Of a stretch of DNA of 64,000 bases, positions 57,408 to 64,000 are shown one piece after another (the first letter of the stretch is position 1; every line of letters begins with the position of its first letter). The DNA lies in assembly GCF_963675395.1 (NCBI RefSeq), contig NZ_OY776223.1, positions 372,001 to 436,000 on the forward strand, read 5' to 3'. Position numbers and translations under genes: made by a program. The stretch comes from an uncultured Vibrio sp. GTDB taxonomy: Bacteria > Pseudomonadota > Gammaproteobacteria > Enterobacterales > Vibrionaceae. The notes beneath the pieces are model-generated. The model was not told the origin of the DNA and searched no databases. It was given only the letters and a program-made list of their open reading frames with translations.

Positions 57408-58195
57408 CACATCCCCTCCTTGTTATACCCAACACATGGATCTGACGGAATTACAATGAGATCGGTTCTATCCCCTATCATTTTAGCTATGCGTTCATGA
57501 CCAATGCGGGATTTCAGTGCTCTTTCCGGTGTATTGTAGTAGGCAAGGTGAGGTGGATTGAAGTCAGGATCTTCTTTTTTGAGAAGTAAAAAACAATGAT
57601 CTAAAGCCAGCTCTTCGTTATAGGCAATAGCTGCAGATATAGGGGTCATTTTTATTGTGTCATCGAGAGCAATCTCCGTTTGCTTTTTCCATACGTAACT
57701 TGCGGCGGTGGCTACCTGTGTATAGTTCTGTTTATCTAAAGGATAAAAAGTCTTCAGTGCTTGTTCATAATCATCTCGTATGCCGTTACGGTCTTCATCA
57801 CTTCCAAGAACTGGGCTGACAGGTGGCGTCGGAGGGCTTACGTCAAAGTCGGATAACTTGCGCCATGCTGTTGAATCCGCAGGTATCTCGTCTTTTGACC
57901 ACCATTTTGCTAGGTAGTGGTTAGCGTTAAGCCGGACAACGTCACCGCCGTCGTACTCTGTGTTCGGCTCCCAGTCTTTAATACTAGAGCTTTCGATGAA
58001 TACCCAGCCATCCCAGTTTATGTCGTTCATTACAGGTTCAATGCCTTTAGTCCAATGTGAGGAAATGTAAGTATCACCTTGCCATGTGACGATATCCCCA
58101 ACGGTGTATACTTGGTCTGAGAGCCACTCACTGGTGGCGAAAGTACTTTGAGAGAAGATTATGGTTGCTAAACCAACTATCTTTGTTAGCTTCAT
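57407..58195 (-). CDS. Secreted protein with two CBM5/12-like modules and a C-terminal domain of unknown function
   Basis: 262 residues. Signal peptide at 1-20 (GLATIIFSQSTFA). Two chitin-binding-type modules follow (about 22-70, YTVGDIVTWQGDTYISSHWT; about 75-118, NTEYDGGDVVRLNANHYLAKWW). After a proline-rich linker comes DEDRNGIRDDYE, a calcium-loop-like motif, and an alpha-helical part to the end. It is the first gene of a translationally coupled pair with the hydrolase-KTSC gene, so it may help target or accompany that enzyme to chitin or other glycan surfaces. Confidence 0.78.
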   Translation of the reverse strand: MKLTKIVGLATIIFSQSTFATSEWLSDQVYTVGDIVTWQGDTYISSHWTKGIEPVMNDINWDGWVFIESSSIKDWEPNTEYDGGDVVRLNANHYLAKWWSKDEIPADSTAWRKLSDFDVSPPTPPVSPVLGSDEDRNGIRDDYEQALKTFYPLDKQNYTQVATAASYVWKKQTEIALDDTIKMTPISAAIAYNEELALDHCFLLLKKEDPDFNPPHLAYYNTPERALKSRIGHERIAKMIGDRTDLIVIPSDPCVGYNKEGM

Positions 58196-58602
58196 GGATA
58201 AGCCCTTAAAAATTAAGTGGTTATTGAACCTGTATGATTACTCGAACATCAGAACTCTCTCCACCATTAGAGATCTTGCTCGTCTCACTTCCCGAGTCTT
58301 TATCTTTAGGGTTTGGAAGGCGTATTAAAGGGAATTATTTTTATGTGACGAAAAATTGCCATGGCTAATGCGACGGTTCAATTTCGCGTAGTAAAATATT
58401 CGATTGACTTTGCGTACAATCATTAGAAAGAAGCAAGTCGATTGCGTGTTTTTTAGATAACCGCTTAAAAGATAAACTTAGGAAAGCAGATATGAGGTTA
58501 GCGAAGAAACCAACATTGATGACTTTGGCGAATCCGCCACAAGTAATGCAACGGCATTTTTATTGTCAGACCCATTTCAACCTCTGTGCTTCGCTGAAAA
58601 AA
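58196..58602. other. Intergenic region between the cargo pair and the M32 fragment
   Basis: AT-rich. It should carry the promoter of the CBM gene on the minus strand. A 37-codon frame at 58492 is not supported. No integrase, attachment repeat or tRNA was recognised that would mark an element end. Confidence 0.4.
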
Positions 58603-58883
58603 TAGATATCAGTGTTCATTAACCAGATGGGAGCTTTGGGTACTTCCCTAGCTACACTTTGGGTGCAATGTACGCCGCACAGTTTATGGCTGCGATGAAG
58701 AAAACTGTGGACGTTGATGGCGCTATTCGAGGTGGTGATCTCACTCCAATTTTCACTTGGTTGTCAGAAAATATTTGGAGCAAAGGCAGTGTGTTGACGA
58801 CGGGTGAACTGGTTAAGGCAGCAACGGGTGAGACTTTGAATGCGCAGTTCTTCCAAGAGCATTTGAGAAGTCGTTACCTGTAG
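58603..58883 (+). pseudogene. 3' fragment of an M32 carboxypeptidase gene
   Basis: Codons from about 58627 match the last ~80 residues of the intact M32 protein, with about three quarters identity at base level (GAMYAAQFMAAMKKTVDVD shared). The homology can be followed left to a stop codon where the intact gene has HWTDG (here CATTAACCAGATGGG), and fades by ~58603. The frame is open to a normal TAG, then a strong terminator. There is no start or ribosome site, so it should be silent. Confidence 0.85.
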
Positions 58884-58889
58884 AACACT

Positions 58890-58924
58890 TGTCAGTGAGC
58901 TTGGCTGAATAGAGTTCACTGACA
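58890..58924 (+). terminator. Terminator after the M32 fragment
   Basis: TGTCAGTGA/TCACTGACA followed by TTTTT. A real terminator behind a dead fragment suggests this was once the end of the functional gene. Confidence 0.8.
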
Positions 58925-59009
58925 TTTTTCACTTGGACACAGCAGGTGCATAAAATCAAATTTTGCTGTACCATAAGGGTATGAAACAGTAACCAAGTTG
59001 ATCAAATAT

Positions 59010-59162
59010 ATGACACAGAAGAAAACGAAAGTTACCCAAAAAATGATTTACCGTGCAGTTGCAAGTTCTACTGCGATCGAAACAGGCTCCCCTGTGCAAA
59101 AAATCGAGAAACGCCTAGAAGCAAGTAAGCGAAAGTATAGCGGCCTATCGCTAGCTAATTAA
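59010..59162 (+). CDS. Small basic protein, 50 aa, convergent with fic (possible antitoxin)
   Basis: Encodes MTQKKTKVTQKMIYRAVASS followed by TAIETGSPVQKIEKRLEASK and ends LSLAN. The helix with S-x-x-x-E (STAIETG) loosely recalls the inhibitory motif S/T-x-x-x-E-G/N of Fic antitoxins (VbhA, YhfG), with T in place of G/N. Its 3' end overlaps the 3' end of fic by 12 bp on the other strand. No clear Shine-Dalgarno; a TTG four codons upstream is an alternative start. The antitoxin idea is speculative. Confidence 0.5.
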   Translation: MTQKKTKVTQKMIYRAVASSTAIETGSPVQKIEKRLEASKRKYSGLSLAN

Positions 59163-59762
59163 ATCTCGCACCAATCTTTCCATATGCTGGTATTCGTGAG
59201 CTACGCCTGCTTGAATTGATGCAATATAAAATTCTTTGTGCTTATCCCACAAGCTGTAATCTAATAAGCCTAACCCCGCTTTGTTACACATAACGTCCAT
59301 AAGAAGACGACTTATTCTTCCATTTCCTTCTCTAAACGGATGAATCAGAATAAGTTCAATGTGACTTCGAGCTAGATAAGATACTAACTCTTCAATGCTC
59401 ATATCAGGGATTGCTTCAAACTTTGATAAGTAGTCCTGTTCAAATAACTCAATACATCTTCCGAGCTGAAGGGGCGAAGTAAATTGGAAGCCACCTTTGC
59501 CCATATCCACGTTTCTGACCATCCCAGCCCATTCGTAGACGTTGCCCAACCACTTCCTATGCCAACCTGCGATATCAGTAAAAGTCAGTGTTAATTCAGC
59601 ATTGTCTTCCACAAAAATTTTTTCATATAACTTAGTTAGCAGAATCGCTTCAACGTCATCCATTTCTTCAGAACTTATGATACCAAGCTTATTTGCGAGC
59701 ACCTTATCTTCAGACCCAGGTTCATATCGTGTTTCTGATGAATCAATTTCATATCTATTCAT
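59151..59762 (-). CDS. Fic-domain protein (probable AMP transferase)
   Basis: A 203-residue Fic/DOC-family protein. The complete active-site motif HPFREGNGRISR is at 141-152, so nucleotide transfer activity is expected. The N-terminus (EPGSEDKVLANKLGI) resembles VbhT/FicT-type toxins, and the flap FTSPLQLG lies at 94-101. No S/T-x-x-x-E-G/N motif is seen at its own ends, so inhibition, if any, would come from a separate antitoxin. Upstream, a short frame overlaps its ATG (ATGA). Confidence 0.88.
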   Translation of the reverse strand: MNRYEIDSSETRYEPGSEDKVLANKLGIISSEEMDDVEAILLTKLYEKIFVEDNAELTLTFTDIAGWHRKWLGNVYEWAGMVRNVDMGKGGFQFTSPLQLGRCIELFEQDYLSKFEAIPDMSIEELVSYLARSHIELILIHPFREGNGRISRLLMDVMCNKAGLGLLDYSLWDKHKEFYIASIQAGVAHEYQHMERLVRDLIS

Positions 59763-59842
59763 AACGTTAGCTTCTCTTGCTTGAATACTTCAGACTCAGT
59801 AAAACCTAATGCTTTATCATGCTTTCCACTGTCGATATTCAT
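59759..59842 (-). CDS. Short ORF overlapping the fic start (27 aa), perhaps a gene remnant
   Basis: MNIDSGKHDKALGFTESEVF followed by KQEKLTL; its TGA overlaps the fic ATG by 4 bp, as in toxin-antitoxin operons. The frame stays open upstream to a TAA at 59918-59920 (another 25 codons, SLVVCSKFNKIPVSPIYL) without a usable start, which suggests the 3' remnant of a longer gene. No antitoxin motif is evident. Confidence 0.35.
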   Translation of the reverse strand: MNIDSGKHDKALGFTESEVFKQEKLTL

Positions 59843-59952
59843 CAGGTAAATAGGTGAGACTGGTATTTTGTTAAATTTACTGCATACAACAAGTGATAAC
59901 CGCTTCTTGGCAATGACTTATCCTATAGATTTAAAACGGGTTTCCATGCCCT

Positions 59953-60149
59953 CAGAACTACAGAAGGTTCTGCATTGAAAGCAATGCCCTGTTGTATATG
60001 AAAAGTAATGTAAAAGCCCTCGAATAGGCTACATTTGTGGTTTGGTGCGGAAATAAATAGAGGTCAGGACTTTGCCATCCCACCTTAACCATACATTTAC
60101 TCTCGGAACTCCAAGTAAAACGACCCTCATCGTTGATGAGGAGCGTTTT
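59953..60149. other. Hairpin-rich non-coding region upstream of fic
   Basis: In order: CAGAAC/GTTCTG (59953-59972), GCATT/AATGC (59972-59987), AATGT-aaa-AGCC/GGCT-ACATT (60007-60035) and a terminator-like stem (60117-60149). No ORF of note. The series ending in a terminator looks like a small structured RNA transcribed to the right, or the remains of integron-type DNA. The stretch 60150-60516 shows nothing I can name. Confidence 0.35.
60117..60149. terminator. Orphan terminator-like hairpin
   Basis: AAAACG-ac-CCTCATC-gtt-GATGAGG-ag-CGTTTT: two stacked stems with a symmetric internal loop and A/T ends usable in both directions. No annotated gene ends nearby. Confidence 0.65.
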
Positions 60150-60522
60150 AGTGAGAGGCTAAACTGATATTAGAGAAAATGTAAGTCAAAATATTAAACT
60201 GAGAAATGACCATTGAGTGGGATGAAAATCATTTGGGGACAGAATTGAGCTAGCCACAGCAGCTAGCTCGATGCTGTACAATTCTGTTTTAGCGCAATTG
60301 CTAATTTAACAAAACTCGAATAACTTGAAGTATTTCAAACTGGACTGCCCCCAGTCTATCAAGTCGGTGGTTATTCATCTTTTGTCAAGCTGCAAACCAA
60401 AACAGAGAAAGATGCGTAGCCTAGTAGCATGTATCTGATGTTTTTTTGAGAGAAAGTTACGCGTAGCTCACTCAGGGTGACCGCACGCTAATGAGTTGTC
60501 TTTAAATTGAGGCTAACAAAAA

Positions 60523-60544
60523 AGCCACAGCGACTGCTGTGGCT
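60523..60544 (-). terminator. Terminator of the NhaC-type gene
   Basis: AGCCACAGC/GCTGTGGCT with a 4-nt loop; TTTTTTG follows on the minus strand, 27 bp past the stop. Confidence 0.9.
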
Positions 60545-60570
60545 GAAAGCTATGTGATTTTACTTATTAA

Positions 60571-62076
60571 TCAGTATTGAATAGCAGGCTTACCGACCGG
60601 GCGCTCTTCATTCACTGGCGCAAGAATAAGTTCATTATTTTCTACCCACTGACGTTTCTCTTCCTCTGTGGCTTTCGGACAGAATTTACCGAACGCAGCA
60701 TAAATAATACCCAGTAGTGGAGATGCCCAGCATCCAACGGCGCAAACAATATAAAGCAAGTTTTCCGTCTGGCCGGTTGCAATACCCAGTCCCAAAGCGT
60801 GAATTACGAACGCGCCACCGGCATTCCATGGGATAAGCGGAGAAATTAGTGTACCACCTTCTTCTACAGAGCGTGACAGACACAAAGTTGAGTAACCCAT
60901 TCCACGGTAAGCCTGACTGAACATACGACCTGGCAGTGCAATCGACAGATACGGGTCACCCGCGACTAGGTTGGTGCCTGCAGCGGTCATCGTAGAGGCT
61001 AGTTGCAGGCCAAAAATACTGCGAACACGGCTCATGATAGACAGTACAATGGTTTCCAGACAGCGAGTTTGTTCCAGCACACCGCCTAGAGCCAGTGCAA
61101 TCAGAACCAGAGTCAGAATCCACGACATTGACTGAATACCACCACGGTTTAGCAGTGCATTAGCGGTCTCATTACCCGTATCGACACTAAATCCACTTTG
61201 CAGGTAAGTCAGTGCTTCATGAATCGTCACATCTTGTACCACAACAGCGATACCCATACTGAACAGCACACTTGCCATCAGACTTGGGATCGCTGGCATC
61301 TTCATCAGAGCCAGACCAAACACCACGATCGCGGGGGTTAGTACCAACCAATTAAATTCAAAATGGTTGAGAAGTGCCGTACTCAGTGCATCAATTTTTG
61401 CGATATCCACTTGCTGCGCATCAATGATGTTGAAACCGACATATAGGTACACTACCAGCGCTATACACATCGCAGGGAAAGTGGTTGGCAGCATATTACG
61501 AATATGGGCAAAAAGGTTGGTGCCGGTCACTGCTGGAGCTAGGTTGGTGGTATCAGACAGTGGTGACATTTTATCACCGAAGAATGCTCCAGAGACAACA
61601 GCACCCGCAGTCCAGTACATAGGAATTCCGAATCCTTCACCGACGCCCATCAACGCCAGACCAACGGTTGCAGTGGTGGTCCAGGAGGTACCCAGTGAAA
61701 CAGAAATGACCGCACATAGAATCATTGCTGCCGCTAGGAAGGTTTGCGGAGTCAGTACCTGGAAGCCGTAATAGATCATCATTGGTACCGTACCACTGGC
61801 AATCCAGATACCGATAATCATGCCGATGATCAACATAATCAAAATGGCAGAGGTTGCTACTTTAATCACGTGGAACAATCCCTGCTCCATATGATTCCAG
61901 CGATAGCCTCTGAACCAGGCAATCACACAGGTACATACAATACCGATCGCCAGTGGCGTATGAGGGGTGAAATCACCGAAATAAAATAGCTGAATGCCCA
62001 GCAGACCGATGGTAATCGCGATAGGCAATATCGCCAGAAACAGTCCCGGACGTTCAATTTGCTCTTGTTTAGACAT
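60571..62076 (-). CDS. NhaC-family Na+/H+ antiporter
   Basis: A 501-residue inner-membrane protein with about 12 helices. The family core GTSWTTTATVGLALMGVGEG followed by GAFFGDKMSPLSDTTNLAP is present, as are a second-half segment SMTAAGTNLVAGDPYLSI and SPLIPWNAGGAFVIHALG. NhaC members exchange sodium for protons; some relatives exchange malate/lactate or amino acids, so the substrate is not fixed. ATG 62076 has AAGGAGG 6 nt upstream; an earlier start lacks one. It is divergent from a response-regulator gene that may control it. Confidence 0.9.
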   Translation of the reverse strand: MSKQEQIERPGLFLAILPIAITIGLLGIQLFYFGDFTPHTPLAIGIVCTCVIAWFRGYRWNHMEQGLFHVIKVATSAILIMLIIGMIIGIWIASGTVPMMIYYGFQVLTPQTFLAAAMILCAVISVSLGTSWTTTATVGLALMGVGEGFGIPMYWTAGAVVSGAFFGDKMSPLSDTTNLAPAVTGTNLFAHIRNMLPTTFPAMCIALVVYLYVGFNIIDAQQVDIAKIDALSTALLNHFEFNWLVLTPAIVVFGLALMKMPAIPSLMASVLFSMGIAVVVQDVTIHEALTYLQSGFSVDTGNETANALLNRGGIQSMSWILTLVLIALALGGVLEQTRCLETIVLSIMSRVRSIFGLQLASTMTAAGTNLVAGDPYLSIALPGRMFSQAYRGMGYSTLCLSRSVEEGGTLISPLIPWNAGGAFVIHALGLGIATGQTENLLYIVCAVGCWASPLLGIIYAAFGKFCPKATEEEKRQWVENNELILAPVNEERPVGKPAIQY

Positions 62077-62109
62077 GTTGCCTCCTTGCACAGAGCTGAA
62101 AATTATACG

Positions 62110-62135
62110 GATACCAATTCCGTTGAGTTGGTATC
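62110..62135. repeat. Inverted repeat upstream of the NhaC-type gene
   Basis: GATACCAA/TTGGTATC with a 10-nt loop, 34-59 bp before the start. It could be an operator or a leader hairpin; similar ATACCAAT strings occur near 28630 and 5977, so a dispersed repeat is also possible. Confidence 0.4.
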
Positions 62136-62185
62136 TTAATTTGTAACCTTATTCGAACGTCAAGTCGCAAACGGCGAGTAACAGC

Positions 62186-62202
62186 TTGTAATTAAGTTGT
62201 AA
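62186..62202. promoter_or_regulatory. TTGTAA direct repeat (candidate response-regulator site, NhaC side)
   Basis: TTGTAA at 62186-62191 and 62197-62202, 11 bp apart, one helical turn, as bound by OmpR-family regulators. It lies about 110 bp upstream of the NhaC-type gene. Confidence 0.45.
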
Positions 62203-62528
62203 ATACATGGCATTACCATCAAATTAATCAAAAACACCAATACCCAAGAGAAACATAGAGCTTTAATCTAATCGTTAATAATTAGTTAAACGATATGTTC
62301 CGTCTGTAGCACAAAAGTAATGCAAAAATATTCACTCCTTTATAGCAAGCCGTCGCCCGTGATTACTGGGTTTCAAAACGGTAAGACCAAACCACAGCTT
62401 TCTGCAGCACTAATCCAGTGCAAATGTTGCACTTTTGTAGAATGTTCGTTTCATAATACTCACCACAATGCAATCAACCGAAGTAGTGTTTAATACCCTG
62501 TTTATTAATATCAATGTGTAGTAATACT

Positions 62529-62566
62529 TTGTAAAATTACACCAATCATATGTAAAAAGATGTAAA
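62529..62566. promoter_or_regulatory. TGTAAA direct repeats (candidate response-regulator site, regulator side)
   Basis: T/A-TGTAAA half-sites begin at 62529, 62550 and 62560, spaced 21 and 10 bp. They share the TGTAA core with the repeat near the NhaC gene, 140 bp before the regulator start, consistent with autoregulation. The DNA between the two sites (62203-62528) shows no gene. Confidence 0.45.
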
Positions 62567-62703
62567 CGAGCGGGATTAAAATGTAGACTGCCTCATCTCT
62601 AGTCGCTATCAGTCTTGCCTATTTACTCATTTAATATTTACAGTTGACATATTAGGGAACGGCCCTTGCAAGACATAGCGCCGTAATGGAAAGGATTCTA
62701 ATT

Positions 62704-63435
62704 ATGACCCCTGTGGTAAACGTACAAGCTCAGATAATGGTAATTGATGACTCTGACGTCACCAGAGAAACGCTAGTCAGCTATTTCGAAGAAGAAGGTT
62801 TTATTGTCTACTCAGCAGAAACTGCCGAACAAGGCGAAGAGCTGCTGGCAGAGCACGATATCGATATGGTGTTACTGGATATCCGACTGCCGGGTAAAGA
62901 CGGCCTGACCTTAACTCGGGAACTGCGTACAGGCTCCGAAATTGGCATTATTCTGGTCACCGGCCGCCAGGATCAGATTGACCGCATAATCGGCTTGGAA
63001 TGTGGCGCCGATGAGTACGTCACCAAACCCTTCAATCCACGCGAAATTCTCGCCCGCTCAAAAAACCTGATCCGCAGGGTCAAAAAGCTCAAAGCATTGG
63101 AACGTAACTCAGATAAAGAGCCAGGAGGGCTGATTGAAATTGGTCCGTGGAAAATGGATATCCATCGTCGCTGGCTGAAACAATCCGACAAAGACGAACC
63201 GGTGCAACTTACTGAAGCGGAATTTCAGTTACTCAATGCCCTGATTACCAACCCGGGACGCTCGCTGTCACGAGATGAGCTGATGGACAGGTTACGTAAC
63301 CGCTCATGGAATGCCACTGATCGCACCATTGATGTACTGATTGGTCGCATCCGACGTAAATTGAAGGACGATAGCTGCAACCCCAGATGGCTCATTACAG
63401 TGCATGGGGTCGGATACCTGTATTCTCCTGAATAG
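62704..63435 (+). CDS. OmpR-family response regulator (TorR/ArcA-like)
   Basis: A 243-residue regulator. Receiver domain with VIDDSDVTRETL, phospho-accepting aspartate in MVLLDIRLPGKDGLT and lysine in YVTKPFNPREIL; winged-helix domain with LTEAEFQLLNALITN and ATDRTIDVLIGRIRRKLKD. The style IDDSDVTRETLVSYFEEEGF resembles TorR/ArcA. ATG 62704 has AAAGGA 9 nt upstream; an earlier ATG lacks one. It sits 11 bp before a periplasmic-binding-protein gene, so it may respond to a solute detected there. Confidence 0.92.
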   Translation: MTPVVNVQAQIMVIDDSDVTRETLVSYFEEEGFIVYSAETAEQGEELLAEHDIDMVLLDIRLPGKDGLTLTRELRTGSEIGIILVTGRQDQIDRIIGLECGADEYVTKPFNPREILARSKNLIRRVKKLKALERNSDKEPGGLIEIGPWKMDIHRRWLKQSDKDEPVQLTEAEFQLLNALITNPGRSLSRDELMDRLRNRSWNATDRTIDVLIGRIRRKLKDDSCNPRWLITVHGVGYLYSPE

Positions 63436-63446
63436 ACCGCACCGTT

Positions 63447-64000
63447 ATGCAATATTTTGTCGCGCTTCTCTGCCTTTTGCTGGCACCGTATAATCTAGCT
63501 GCTAACCCGGATCATAGCAGGACCTATAAAGCCTGTGGACTGCCGATCTATCCGCCCATCTCCTGGGTCGAGAACCATCAGGTCAAAGGCGTTGGCGCTC
63601 ATTTACTGCAACGCTTGTTCAGCCAGTTCGACCTGACATTATCGTTTGAGCAGGATTTTAACTGGCAACGCTGTTTAAAAGAGATGGAGCTCGGTAATGT
63701 CGATGTCGCGACCGCCATGTATAAAGTGGCAGACCGTCAGAGTTACAATTATTACCTCTCAACGCCGATAGTCAAAGAGCCCATCGTACTGTTTTACAAC
63801 ATTCATCGCCCACAGAACTTCGAAAGCAAAACCGATCTGGAAGGAAAAATCTTGGGGGTGATTCTCGGCGACTCATACGGTGATGAAATGGATCAATGGA
63901 TAGAGTCTCATATGCAGGTCGAATATGTTTCTACCGGGGAGCAGAACTTCGCTAAATTGATACGCGAGCGCATCGATATGATGCCGCTGGGACGCTACGG
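63447..64000 (+). CDS. Periplasmic solute-binding domain protein (partial, runs off right edge)
   Basis: The first 184 residues are present. Signal peptide at 1-18 (VALLCLLLAPYNLAA), then a bacterial solute-binding family 3 fold: YKACGLPIYPPISWVENHQV, RCLKEMELGNVDVATAMYK and GVILGDSYGDEMDQWIESH. The end is missing, so it could be a free binding protein or the sensor part of a hybrid kinase. A kinase would suit its position behind a response regulator gene that has no other kinase nearby. Confidence 0.85.
   Translation, partial: MQYFVALLCLLLAPYNLAANPDHSRTYKACGLPIYPPISWVENHQVKGVGAHLLQRLFSQFDLTLSFEQDFNWQRCLKEMELGNVDVATAMYKVADRQSYNYYLSTPIVKEPIVLFYNIHRPQNFESKTDLEGKILGVILGDSYGDEMDQWIESHMQVEYVSTGEQNFAKLIRERIDMMPLGRY

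Noticed and set aside
56200..58900. Prophage or integrase-bearing island around the M32 fragment
   Set aside because: No integrase, phage gene, tRNA or attachment repeat was found; only the duplicated 3' end supports insertion.
59880..60060. Integron attC (VCR-like) sites near fic
   Set aside because: The hairpins lack the conserved GTT/AAC core arrangement, and no cassette array or integrase is present.
1..64000. CRISPR arrays and tRNA/rRNA genes
   Set aside because: No regularly spaced direct repeats, and no cloverleaf or rRNA-like sequence was noticed on reading.

Overview
The window reads as ordinary chromosomal DNA of a marine Vibrio, most likely of the Harveyi clade (V. parahaemolyticus / alginolyticus / campbellii type). 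Three things point there: an ectABC-aspartokinase operon divergent from proVWX, a delta-VPH-type thermostable hemolysin gene just beyond proX, and a tandem glycine riboswitch ahead of a sodium:alanine symporter, as known in V. cholerae. The species call is inference; no rRNA or tRNA gene was seen.

Layout. 1-8.3 kb: methylcitrate cycle (acnD partial, prpC, prpB) with a GntR repressor gene, divergent from a TctCBA tricarboxylate transporter; palindromes built on TTGTCGACAA lie on both sides and probably form one regulon. 8.3-14 kb: TSUP permease, orphan TAXI binding protein, and an aldehyde dehydrogenase with a sigma-54 promoter beside its AcoR-like activator. 14-18.4 kb: two very small ORFs, then zwf-pgl-gnd (oxidative pentose phosphate pathway). 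18.9-21.2 kb: CitA/CitB-type two-component system. 22-26.8 kb: efflux operon (TolC-like, HlyD-like, two ABC-2 permeases, no ATPase). 26.8-28.6 kb: EamA exporter and AraC regulator.

28.7-36.5 kb is an osmoprotection island: ectA-ectB-ectC-ask on the minus strand and proV-proW-proX on the plus strand around a 694-bp control region. 36.7-43.1 kb is one compact operon of seven genes: thermostable-hemolysin-like protein, acyl-adenylate ligase, haem-oxygenase-fold diiron protein, short-chain dehydrogenase, periplasmic TPR protein, OmpR-type regulator and histidine kinase. It looks like a dedicated small-molecule or lipid pathway with its own sensor and is the best candidate here for an undescribed system. 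43.2-52.2 kb: LtaS/OpgB-like phosphoglycerol transferase, small hypothetical genes, riboswitch plus AlsT, M14-like peptidase, alpha/beta hydrolase, LLM oxidoreductase.

52.2-60.6 kb is the accessory part. An IS1182-like element (52238-53830) has inserted in a bidirectional terminator and duplicated the whole hairpin. An M32 carboxypeptidase gene is followed by a cargo pair (chitin-binding-module protein; secreted alpha/beta-hydrolase with a KTSC domain) and then by a second, diverged copy of its own 3' end. Next come a Fic protein with a small convergent ORF and a hairpin-rich non-coding stretch. The window closes with an NhaC-type antiporter divergent from an OmpR-type regulator and a periplasmic binding-protein gene that runs off the edge.
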